Assembly (NCBI GenBank): GCA_963556495.2
Contig: OY747709.1
Coordinates: 15,206,400-15,270,399, forward strand
From: Valencia hispanica
Taxonomy: Eukaryota > Chordata > Actinopteri > Cyprinodontiformes > Valenciidae
DNA: 64,000 nt
Reading direction: 5' to 3'
Of the stretch, positions 1-11,000 are shown piece after piece. A model generated the notes under the pieces. The model was given only the letters and a program-made list of their open reading frames with translations, searched no databases and was not told the origin of the DNA. The position numbers and the translations under genes are program-made. Numbering within the stretch: the stretch's first letter is position 1; the number at the start of each line of letters is the position of its first letter.

Positions 1-1005
1 TCTGCAGGTGTGCCCCAGGATTCAGTATTAGGGCCCCTTCTATTCATTATTTACGTCCTTCCTCTTGGCCAAATATTCAGTAAATTTAATGTCAATTTCC
101 ATTGTTACGCAGACGACACCCAGCACAACATTTCTTCCAAATCCAATTCCTCCCTTCCACCTACCTCGCTTTTAGACTGTCTCATGGAGATTAGATTATG
201 GTTCTCCTCAATTTTCTCAAACTCAGGAATAAAACGGAAGTGTTACTCATTGGCACAGCCTCCACTTTAACCAAACTCCACAGTTTCTCCATTAACATCA
301 CCACCTCCCCTGTTCATCCTTCCCCTCAGATAAAGAGTCTGAGTGTCATACTTGATAGTACACTTGCTGCTGCAATCCTTGTCTCCTTGTCCATAGCCTC
401 ATCACCTCCCAGATCGACTGTTGTAACTCTCTTCTTTTTGGTCTTCCCAATAAGTCCCTTCATAAACTCCATCTCCTACAGAACTCTGTAGCTCGGATCC
501 TAACTAGGACTCCCTTACGAGGACACATTGCCCTAGTTTTTCAGCAGCTTCTCTGGTTGCCTATAGAATCACAGATAAATAAAATAATTGCATCCATAGC
601 CTAGCCCCTCCTTATCTGTGTGACCTGCTTCTCATCGCTACTGTTTCCCGTTCTCTTTGTCAGATCTTTGTCAGATACGGATCTTGTTGGTTCTTTTGTC
701 CAGCTTGTCACCATGGGAAGCAGAGCTTTTAGTCTCTCTGCTCTATGGATCTGAAACTCACTTCCTCCAGGCATCAGAAATATTGACTCCATCCATCCAT
801 CCATTATCTGTACCCGTCCATCCTATGCAGGGTTGCGGGGGGGGGGGGGTTGGTGCCTATCTCCAGCAGTCATGGGGCGAGAGGGGGGCTACATCCTGGA
901 CAGGTTGCTAGTCCATTGCAGGAGAAATATTGACTCTCTTCCTTTATTTAAATCACAGCTCAAAACACATCTGTTTAAACGGGCTTATTCATTTTTGACA
1001 CTGAT
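1..1005 (+). mobile_element. L2-like LINE reverse transcriptase fragment, decayed
   Basis: The start of the window reads as the C-terminal half of a non-LTR retrotransposon reverse transcriptase. The motif [13 protein letters not shown] is followed by YADDTQ, which carries the catalytic YADD box, and further on come pieces resembling the thumb and C-terminal part ([35 protein letters not shown]). The frame is broken many times by stops and frameshifts, so it is dead. The 5' part lies outside the window. A SINE has inserted at 790-922. Assignment to the L2 clade rests on the [13 protein letters not shown] and LPPxIRxxxSLxxFKxxLKTHLF signatures and is an inference. Confidence 0.75.
790..922 (-). 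repeat. 5'-truncated SINE copy with 14-bp target duplication
   Basis: This insert begins with an (ATCC)n run and continues as the reverse complement of the 3' part of the SINE at 1164-1547. It is bounded by AGAAATATTGACTC at 776-789 and again at 923-936, an exact 14-bp target-site duplication, and it interrupts the LINE reading frame. The (GGAT)n end is therefore the 3' tail, and the copy arose by LINE-type retrotransposition. A run of about 14 G lies inside. Confidence 0.85.
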
Positions 1006-1163
1006 TATGATTGTTGTACTGTCTTCCTATTTTCAATTTGATTAATTGTTTTGTTGACTATTTGTCCATTTTTTTTCTTGTCTATAAGAATGGGTTTTAG
1101 AAAGGCACCCTCAAATAAAATGTATCTTTTATTATTATTATTATTATTATTTTTATTGTTGCT

Positions 1164-1547
1164 GCACAGTGGCACAGTTGGTAGCACTGTTGTCTTGCAG
1201 CAAGAAGGTCCTGGGTTCAAGTCCCAGCCTGGGGTCTTTCTGCATGGAGTTTGCATGTTCTCCCAGTGCGTGCGTGGGTTCTCTCCGGGTACTCCGGCTT
1301 CCTCACACAGTCCAAAAACATGACTGTTAGGTGAATTGGTTTCTCTAAATTGCCCTTAAGTATGAGTGTGTGCATGGTTGTTTGTCCCGTGTGTCTCTGT
1401 GTTGCCCTGCGATGGACTGGCGACCTGTCCAGGGTGTATCTCGCCTCTCACCCCTTGACAGCTGGAGATAGGCACGAGCCCCCCCATCTGCCCCCCGCCA
1501 CAACCCTGCATAGGAATGACGGGTACAGAAAATGGATGGATAGATGA
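1164..1547 (+). repeat. Full-length tRNA-headed SINE with GGAT tail
   Basis: The head has a plausible polymerase III A box (TGGCACAGTTGG) and an exact B box (GGTTCAAGTCC) at tRNA-like spacing. A body common in fish genomes follows (TGCATGGAGTTTGCATGTTC, GCGATGGACTGGCGACCTGT), and the tail is AATGGATGGATAGATGA. It sits within an ATT-rich simple repeat, so its target duplication cannot be separated from the repeat. Part of the same family is seen at 790-922, 3282-3466 and 15604-15708. Confidence 0.8.
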
Positions 1548-2690
1548 ATATTATTATTATCATAAAGGACTTGCTGTTTGATTTTTGTTAATTTTTCTTT
1601 AATAGATTTCATTCTGACAGGTTTTGAAGAAAGTTGTCCACAGTTTCTCACTAGTTGTTCAGTTTTTATCTTTGAAGATGTTTTAAAAAAAATATGAAAT
1701 GTTTATTTATTTTAATGATGAAATGCTAAATTATTTTCACCATTGCTAACTATATAAAGAATGTGGTGCATATTTTGCCTGCAATGCATCTGTTAGGTAG
1801 GATATTTTTGGTTGTTTTGTGTTTAAATCAGAAAAGCACATTATGGGGTGATTATGGCTCAACCTACAATAATTATCTAACCAAGATGTAAAAATTTTAT
1901 TTTCTTAAAGATTCTATTACAAAGGGCATTCCTTTATAACTTTATACTTCAATTGACTAAAATATAGACTAAAAGTAAGTGAAAAAATATACAAAAAAAA
2001 TTGACAAAACCAAATGACAATTTATTCGGGCTGTAAAGCTAATTAATGATTTGCTGTCAAAATGAAGTCTGTGTTTTCTTTAAATTTCTTGATGTTTTTT
2101 CTGACCTCCAGGGGGAAGCCTTGAGACCGAAAAACTACCTCAGAATAATATACAACAAAGTACATAAGAGAGGTCGTAGCTATTAGGGTATAATCAATGT
2201 AACATATATGGTGTTCATAGTAAAAATGAAAAATAGGTTCTCCATCAGTTTGCTTTCATTGGAGGAAGAAAAGCAAACGAGGCAATAAAAACATTCTGAG
2301 ACCCCTGATTCTAAAGCAGATGACAGATCCCAGGCCCATCATTTCTTTAATGACCTTTTTCACCGCTTTTGGGGATCAACACAATTCTTCTGCAAAGCTA
2401 TTCTATCTCAGGTTTTCTGTCAGCCCGCCCCTTTTCTGTTTATACTTTCAAAAAGCTGATTGGATCATCAGTAGCCCACATTAGTTGATTTATTTTTCAA
2501 TTCTTAGCTGACAACAGTGAATGCCACCATATGCAAGTTCATTTTCATGCAGCCAATGTTTACAATAAATAAATAAATAAACAAACATAAAATATCTCTT
2601 TGGATAGATGAATGGATGGATGGATTCATATTATTTTGATTTTGATACACATTTACCGAGAGTATGTTAGGTACTGAGAAGCACCTTTTT
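1548..2690. other. AT-rich spacer, nothing recognised
   Basis: No reading frame, structured RNA or recognisable repeat was found beyond short A/T runs and an AAATAAATAAATAAACAAAC stretch near 2566. Confidence 0.5.
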
Positions 2691-2697
2691 ACTAGAC

Positions 2698-3175
2698 ATC
2701 CTTGGAGTTCAGACTAAAATGTTTTATTTTGGTTTCATCAATCAGAAGAATTTAGTTTCTCCTGCTCTGACAATTTCAAAGGAGCATTTGGCCAAATTCT
2801 AGAGGGTTGCCATGTGATTTTAGAGAAGAGTGGATTCCATTTAGTTATTCTACCACCTGGACCTGATTGGAGGAGTGTGTAAGCAATGACAGACCTTGTG
2901 AGTGTTTCTCTTGTCTCCAAAATGTAACACTTGGTTTCTTGATCAACTCTCTTGCTAGGCACTGCTTCTATGATTACTCCGGACCTTATATAGGGAGACT
3001 CCTGGTGGTTCCAAACTTCACTGCTAGCTTTCAGGCAGTCATGTTCAGTCAGCTGTATTTAACACAGGTGGACTCCAGTCAAGTCAATATTCAGTAAAAA
3101 TCAGATGCATCTGACCTCAATCCCGGGTATCAAAGTTAAGGGTGTAAATGCCTATGTACCTATTGTATTAAAATG
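2698..3175 (-). mobile_element. Tc1/mariner relic, internally deleted
   Basis: Sequence typical of the minus-strand reading of a Tc1-like transposase is present: the stretch around GGTTTCATCAATCAGAAG (the region coding the WSDET motif), TCCTGGTGGTTCCAAACTTC (the HTH/GRPRK region), then the subterminal CACAGGTGGACTCCAGTCAA. The right end still resembles the inner inverted repeat (AGGGTGTAAATGCCTATGTACC). Large deletions separate the blocks and no frame is open. Confidence 0.7.
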
Positions 3176-3281
3176 TGTACATTGTCTATAGATAAACATC
3201 TGTTTTATTATTAAAATGTGTAAAAGCATGCGTTGTATTTGTCGTTTTTGTGCAGAATCTTAAAAAAAAAAACTACAATAT

Positions 3282-3466
3282 GGGCTGCATGGTGGTGCAG
3301 TTGGTAGCACTTTTTGCTGTGCAGAAGAAAGGTCCTGGACCCTGATGCATGGAGTTTTTCTGTTCTCCCTGCGCAAGCATGAGTTCTCCCTGGGTACCTC
3401 AGTCATCCCCGCAGCCCAAAATCATGACTGTTATATTAATTGTCCTAAATTGCCCTTAAATAAAAA
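3282..3466 (+). repeat. Degenerate SINE copy, same family as 1164-1547
   Basis: It begins GGGCTGCATGGTGGTGCAGTT, with an A-box-like TGGTGCAGTTGG, then GAAAGGTCCTGG and TGCATGGAGTTTTTCTGTTC. The B box is damaged and the 3' half beyond CCTAAATTGCCCTTAAAT is missing. Confidence 0.75.
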
Positions 3467-4040
3467 AGACCTGAAATAACAAACAATGTAACATGAGACC
3501 ATGGTTGTTAATTATACAAGATGTAGATTTTAGAAGGTAAGGACACTAAGAGAAGTGTCCTTTGGGTTGTACTAATGATAGTATTTTTACACCCCGCCCA
3601 GCCCACACCCCACCCCAAATCAAATCAAATATATTTCATTTAACCGGGGTGACTTTATTTTATTTTTTTAGATTAGATGGGCTAATTTTTTACCATTCCA
3701 AAATAAGATTAATTAGATATGTATTTTCCAACCTTTAAGAAAAAGTATAAAGATAAACCTATTTTTAAAAAAAGGAAAGGAAATTTAAATATAGAATCAG
3801 TAGAAACATTTGGAAAAGGATTATCAGGGTCTTTACTAGACCACAAAAGGTTCTAGCCGCTTTATGAAACAAAGGAAAAAAAGTGGTAACTTTTTCCAAA
3901 AAAGGGGATAAATTATTGCCACCAATGCTTAAAAATAAAAATTAAAAAAATAAAAGCGATGATAAGTTCCAGTCATAGTTATACTGAACCTATATCTTTA
4001 TCACCTACCCTATTTTACAGTGTTAAAAACTGACAACAGC
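3467..4040. other. AT-rich spacer, nothing recognised
   Basis: Low-complexity A/T-rich sequence with a short C-rich patch near 3592-3618. No gene or repeat family was identified. Confidence 0.5.
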
Positions 4041-4041
4041 G

Positions 4042-5008
4042 TTTATTCACACGTTTTATAGAAGTTTATTGAAACCTTGTATGAGGTTTTAACTGGTAGA
4101 CAACAAAAAATAAATGCAGTGAAAGATCTGCAGTAGGCCAGTACATGACTTTACAGTAGGGGGCAGCAAACGCAAGCTGTAAAACAGTAACAGTCATTAA
4201 AAAAAACATAAAACGCATATCCATAAAGATTCCAAGTTATTAGTTCTTATAAGGTTCTTGATAAATAAATATGAAATATAGACCAAAATCTCGACACCAA
4301 CTCAATGTGACATTTAGTTACGCACATGTGTTCCATATACTGCATCTCTTCAGCTTCAGAGCGCGTGACTGTTTTGTTTTTAAAGCTCAAAGCAACACTG
4401 TTATTCAGAACTTTGTTTAAATGTAACCCTGCTGCCCTCCCCAGAGCATGTACAAGCATTCAATTAAACTTTTAAGGCCTTTTTTTGAGAGAGAAGTGAT
4501 TTAAGTACAAGTTTACAACATTATTTATAGTAAATGTGTATCAGATGTTCCCTCAGTGTTAGGAGTTACAAAAGAGAAGCTGATTTGGACACATGGTGTG
4601 CATATGTTGTAAAGCTCTTCTGCAAAACATCCCAGAGAAATCATCACCATTCCAAGCCTACCCTGCTCTGGGTCTGCAAAACAGACCGCTGAAATATTCC
4701 AAATCCCAAGCTTGGATGAATAATTTTCGTTTTGCTGCAGGTGAAAAAGAGATGAGACAGTAATTGATAACAGATAATACTTTTTTGTTTCGTATTTTTG
4801 CAGTCAAGATGTGAGCCAGGCTTATCCCACATCATTCTGAAGTGTCTGTGTACTTCCAACATGAGCGTGCCGTGAGCCAAACCACATCTCTTCTGGATAA
4901 TGTCCACAGAGTGGGAGAGGAACGCAAAAGAATTATGGATGGAAGTCAGCATTCTTTCTCGTCACCCTCCCTCCTTGTTTGGTAAGGTGCACGTGCCGTC
5001 CAAGGCTG
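4042..5008 (-). other. vwa1: Probable vwa1 3' untranslated region
   Basis: This non-repetitive stretch lies immediately downstream (on the minus strand) of the predicted vwa1 stop codon. Two AATAAA hexamers on the minus strand, at 4065-4070 and 4042-4047, are plausible polyadenylation signals and would give a 3' UTR close to 1 kb. Extent is inferred from these hexamers only. Confidence 0.45.
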
Positions 5009-5037
5009 CTATGACTGGAAGCCATATCCCAATGATT
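5009..5037 (-). CDS. vwa1: vwa1 exon 6, predicted short last coding exon
   Basis: A strong acceptor with a long pyrimidine tract (TTTCTCTTTCTCCTTTTAG on the minus strand) precedes it. In phase 1 it codes ESLGYGFQS followed by TAG. It is proposed because exon 5 ends at a consensus donor and phase fits exactly. The alternative is no splice, with exon 5 running on to the stop at 5875-5877. Confidence 0.6.
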
Positions 5038-8000
5038 CTAAAAGGAGAAAGAGAAACATTTTCAACAGCTCAGACAGGCATATTTAAACGCCTTGCATAA
5101 AAAACAAGGGTTATTTTTTCTGCATGTAAGGGAGATCGTATTTCTAATCATCATCAGGGAAAGAAAAAAAATCCAATATGTGCTGACAGACGTATAAATA
5201 TGATTAAGTAATTGTCACCTATATTTTTTCGACGTTTCAACCACGAACATCAACGTATTTCATTGGAATTTTTTGTCACAGACCAAAACAAATTAGCGTG
5301 TAATTGTGAAGTAGTAGGAAACTATTTTTCTCTTTCAAATATAATTGAAAAGGAGTGACAGGCATTTGTATTCAGTCCTCAATGTTCTAACACATGAATT
5401 TATTTTGTTCTGAGCCATTCCACCACAGCTCAGGCTGTATGTTTGGGTTTTCTTCCAGGATTGCCCTGTATTTAACTCCTTCCATCTTCCAGTCCAGTCT
5501 GACAAGCTTCACTGTCCTCCCACAGCATGATCCTGCCATCACTTTTCACTGTGGGGATCCTCACCGTAAGTTTTGCTCTACACATAGCATTTATTAGATA
5601 TTCAGTTTTGCTTCCACTTAACAATCCACTATTTTGTGTTGGTCTTTCACATAAAACGAAAATAAAATACATTGAAGCTTTGACTGTACCATGACAGGTG
5701 TAAAAGTTCAAGGGGTATGAATACTTTTGCCGACTTCGTAGAAAAATAAATGATAACATTTGAAATCAAAACTTTATTTATGACTTGACACTTCGCAGGA
5801 ATATTTAAGAAGTAAAATGGCAATATATTACCATGCATCAATCTGAAAGGCATCAACAGTATTCTGATTTTAACTCACATTGCTAACTTAATAACCCAAC
5901 GGACTCTAGTCTTTCCTGACTCACCTGAATGAAACTGCGCTGTGCAGCACAATCCATCCCCTCTCGCCGTTCGGTAAATGGGCGACACGCACACTCTCGC
6001 AGAAGGGGGGAGGTGGGTGAGCCGCGTTGACAGAGAATCGGGTGGAAGGTAGAGGGAGGAGGGTTGGTTGCCGACTGAGCTTTGCTGCGCCTCCCAGGTA
6101 AGCCAGTATCCCCTCAGTCCAGCAGCGTTGCTCCTCCAGTCCACCTGCACTGAATCGCTTCCCACTGTGGTGAGCTGGAGGTCGTCCAAGGCTGGAGTCA
6201 CTGGATAAGGAAAGCCCGGTGCAGTTAGTTTGGGTTTACATCAAAAGGATTAGAGAGCTAAAATGTAAAAAAAAAGGCAGAGATTTTGGTTAGACAGTAC
6301 TATGACTCGAGGATTGTCGGAATTAAATTAGCTCAAATGGGAATCTCAAGCATTAGCTCGGCGTCCCAATCGAAGCTGTTGATAAGATCTGTACCTGCGA
6401 CTCTAAAAAAACTCAATCTCGATAGCTATGGAAGGGAGCTTGCATTGGCTGCTGCTACTCCGAGTCTCTCTGTGTCATGTAACCTGCTCTGTCCTGTGGT
6501 GAGAAATCTCAATCTGTCCAGGAAGATTTGTGCAGAATTCAGCTGACGCACTAACGACAATAAAATATGCTAAAAGGTGATTATCGAGTCATCTGAAGCA
6601 AAAACAGAGAAAACATGCTAGCATTGGCCTAGCATTTTAACAAACTGCTCCGTATGAAAACATAGCCAGCACCAGCGAGATGAACTTTATTACAGATTGT
6701 AATTATATGTGTCGATTCAGATATAACAGCTTTATAAACTAGTTAACCTTTGTTGGAGCAGAATACTCAGGTTTTTTTTGCAGAAACTCCAGGTGGAACA
6801 AAATACGAAACACACATACCACAGAATGCTGCATGAAGAACATTACTGTCAAGTGCAACACAATCAAAATGGCCTACTATATTATACCCTATACTGGTGA
6901 AGCATAAGCCCCTTTCACGAAACACTTCTGGCAAAAGGGGTTGGGTTCAAGACAAGTTCCCACATTTACTCCTCTGAGTGACAAAGTGAGGGAGTTACAG
7001 CCCCCTAACGGTCGAGAGAGTTAGTTGGCTTTACAGTTTGAGGGTGTGATGAAGTGATGAAATTTGATCTGGTCGGGCATTTTAAAGTGAAAACACGCTG
7101 TGGTTTGTCACATAATAACCTGCCATTCACACTCATTGGACAGGTCACACCTCATTGCGCTGACATAAGCGATTACAACACCTCAGCAGTTGGTATTTTC
7201 TTCAGTAGTGACACTTGAAGTCGGAACAAACCCAGGAGGTTATCCTGATTGGGACAACCCTAATCTCCATTTCAGGACTAAGATTAAAAAGACTGGGACA
7301 AGTTTGCATCGGAAAAAAATCCTATTTGACTGCAAATTCTTCTCAACACTCACCTTCTTGAGTGCAAACTTTGACTGACATCGATTTTTCCTTTCCAGAG
7401 GCATGACGGGCAGTAACCGTGACCAGGTAGGTTGTGCCCGGTTGGAGGTTTCTGAGCAGAGTGGAGTTTTGTGTTCGGTCCACTGTGATGGTCTGGAGAC
7501 TGCCCCTGGGCAGGGCGGAGTACTCAATATAGTAACTCGTGACAGTCTGTGGCTGAAGAGGACCCCAGCTCACCCGAACACTGGTCTGTCCAGAGTCAGA
7601 GACTGTTACAACAGCTGGACTCACAACCTCTAGAGAAATAACATTTACAAATGACAGAAAAATGGTATTAATCAAATGAGGTTTTTTTTTCAAAGTAAGA
7701 AATACTGACTGATGACCAAAAAGCATTCTAAAAATGAGAGTCCAGCATTTTTAGCAGAACATAACTATGTATGTTTCAGGACCCAATCCATTAAAGGGAA
7801 ATAAGCTAACCTGGCTTTGTTGTGAAGGTGGTAGAGAGTGTGTTAAATGTTACTTCGTTGGACTCTGGAATCAGGTTGACTGAATAGGTGGTGTCTGGCT
7901 TTAGGCCGGTCAGTCTGATGTTGTTCAACTCTGCAGACTGAATCAGTCTCTGGTATTGACTCCCACTGGTGCTCGGACTGGTCCCGGATCCACCTCCACT

Positions 8001-11000
8001 GCCACCTCCCCCAGTTGAAACTTCACCAAAGCGAATCTCGTAGTGGCCCGAGAGACCAGACAGAACGGGTCTCCAGTGGAGAGAGGCAGAGTTGCTGGAG
8101 ACGTCCCGTACATGAAGGCGCTCAGCTCGGATGATCTCTGTTTGGGACAAAGCGATGATGATGTAGAAAAAATATACACGGAAAGTCACAACTTAGCAGC
8201 TAGAAATAATTTGGACGAGGGTCATGAGTGTCAATAGGGAGGGTGGCAGAACAGACTAAATATGTCCTGACTTCAGACAGCCTCCTACAACCAGACTCGG
8301 CTTGGTAATTGCATTCTTAACTCCTTCAATAAGACAACTTGAAATAGCCAACCCAATAAGGATCTGTAATAAAACAGCTAATACCTCAGAGGCATTGATA
8401 TTTGTCGTTACATCTTTGGGTGCTAACTAAGGACTACAGCATTTTTCTTGGTTATACACAGGCTTCATTTATGCTATGCATCATGCCCTCTCTATACAAC
8501 ATAAACCGTTATGAAGTGGCCTCTGCAAAGTAATATGGCAGTTACCTAATCCAGTCTGAGAATTGGCCAAACTCCCCAGTCTGGATTTATAAATATACTG
8601 TATATATTCATTACGTCTGAGATAGTGTTGGAGGATGTAGAAAGGGAAGCTGAATCATTAATCCATTAATAGATCAGCCTATCACATTTCAGGGAGGCTC
8701 ACACATGTACATGAAGTCTCATCATGTCCTGGCATCCAGTCGAGACTTACACTTGAGGAGCGTGAGTGGAATCAAGGAGAACCAACCGTGCCTTACTGGC
8801 TGGAGATACTGCAGGTCTTTCAATGAAGGATTCTTTTCAAGATTTACAGCAATAAAATGTTCCTCTGGTTTGTTTAAAGGGCCTACTATAGGTGAACCTC
8901 GCAATTGCAAATTCCTGTAGATATTTTTCTGAGGAATTTCAACCACTATCTTGGTGTAGCTGAATTCTATTGGAATCTGAGTGGTTTTAAAGCTTAAGTG
9001 AAAGTTTTTATCCACATAATTTGACCAATATACTAGCATTCTATGCATTTGTAATAGCTAGAGAATCGACCAGAGGATGTAATCTGCTAATTTTCTCTTA
9101 ATCAACTCTGATAAGTTTTTGGAAGGTAAATAACGAAAAAAGATTTTTTTTTTCCCTGCTCGTTAAAAGCATCAAAACTAAGAACTACAACCATTTTTAG
9201 TCTACAAACTCATCAGCTAACAGCTTACCCTTTGATGCTTTTTTTTAAACATAGATAAAACATGGATATATGATTTGATGCATGAACGCTGTAAACCCCA
9301 ATTTTGATTCTACTTAAAAACTTTACTCCATATTACTCAAATTTGCCTAATTTGTCAACATTACATATTAGTTCTGATCGAACTCAGCTGTTTCATTACC
9401 TTTTTTTAAATTGTAATTGTGTCTTTAGGTTCCACCAGTAGCATCTACTGAAACCAACTAAGTTCATATTACTTAAACATTTGTAATTTCTTTACATTTA
9501 TTATGAATTTTGAGTAAACTCTACCTTTTAATGCTCCTATTTTATTGTAACTATGTGCTTGAGCTCAAACAACCTAATACCATCAAGTTTGCCTTTAGTG
9601 TTTGACAAAAATTCAGTTTTACCTTATTTCCCAGGGAACTTCGCGACATGTGTTTAGTATCATGAGGGACCTGGAAGTATGTTGGATTGACCTGCTCGGG
9701 GGTGCGTTCATTAAAAAAGCATTTCTGCTGTTCAAAATCCGACGTCATTACTGACTTTAAACCCACAGCAATTACAATATTTTCTCGGTTGAAATAGTCA
9801 TTTTCAGAAGACTGTTAACTGTAATTTTTTTCTTACAATATGTATTGTGTCCTTAGCTAGTTGAAGATGGAGTGGAAGTGTAAATATTGTGTGTAAATAT
9901 TTATTAGCGGGAAGAGAGCACAGCTTTTTAAACACTACCGGTTAAAGCATGGTAGTTACACACGAATAGTACCAATTCCTTGTTTGCACTCTTTTTAGTG
10001 CATTCAACTTAAAACTTCCATTCCATTAAGGTGAGTCCACTGCACTTGTTCAACTACTGCTTCATTACTTAAAAATTTTGGGGAACAAGTTACCCGGAAT
10101 TTTAAAAATAGATTCAACTATCCAGGTTTAGAGTGTAAGAGAAATGATTTTCTAAATATCAACTTTTCTATTGGAATCAAAAATAATACCTACACATCAC
10201 TGGTCAAAATCCAAATCATACTTCGAAAAAAACTGGGACGTCAGAATAAGCCAGGAAAAACCTGATCATCTCTATTAAAAACTATGGAAACTGAAGTTTT
10301 CCTTAATAAAGGGAAATGTATTGGACAAAGAAACACCTGAGCATTGTTTTTGTGCTATATTATGGAATAAAAAAATCTCATCATTGGAGACTTCAAACAA
10401 AACGTTTGATTGACGCATTCTGAAAAAAATATTGCTATGCCTAAAAGTTGGAAACCTGCATTTCAACTGATGAGAAGAACGAGGCGACACTGCAAACAGC
10501 AAATAATTGTAGAAAAGTCAAAAAGGAAATGAACCCACATTTAAATGATTGGTTAGTCATTTCCTTTCAACTGGTCAATAAAATAATATTGGAAAGTATA
10601 TAAACAGTAAGAGAATGCTTTATGGGCATGGCAACCAACGCTACCAAAGCAAAACAATGGGGCACAAGCCAAAAAGCTGAACTTAAAACTTTTAAACAGA
10701 AGTCTACACTTCTGTGGCCTCCTTCATACACAGCTGTAGCAAACTCACCGATGATGGCATCACGCAGGTCCTTCGTGATGATGCTCATGTCGTCAATGTC
10801 CACGAAGTGGAGGTGGTTTTCCACAGGGGGAGTCACCACCTCCCTGAGCACCTTATAATTGCTGTGTCCCGTTGAGACCACCAACACTGCCACACCCTCC
10901 TCCCGCAGCTCAGCCATCGGTCCAATCACATCCCCCGGTTTTACCCCATCAGTCAACCATACCAGCACTCTCGGGAGCCCTTCCCGAGCCCCATCGGGCA

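Noticed and set aside
5875..5924. Reading vwa1 exon 5 through to the stop at 5875-5877
   Set aside because: The donor at 5924 is consensus, makes exon 5 equal exon 4 in length, and a phase-matched acceptor exists downstream. Kept as the alternative model.
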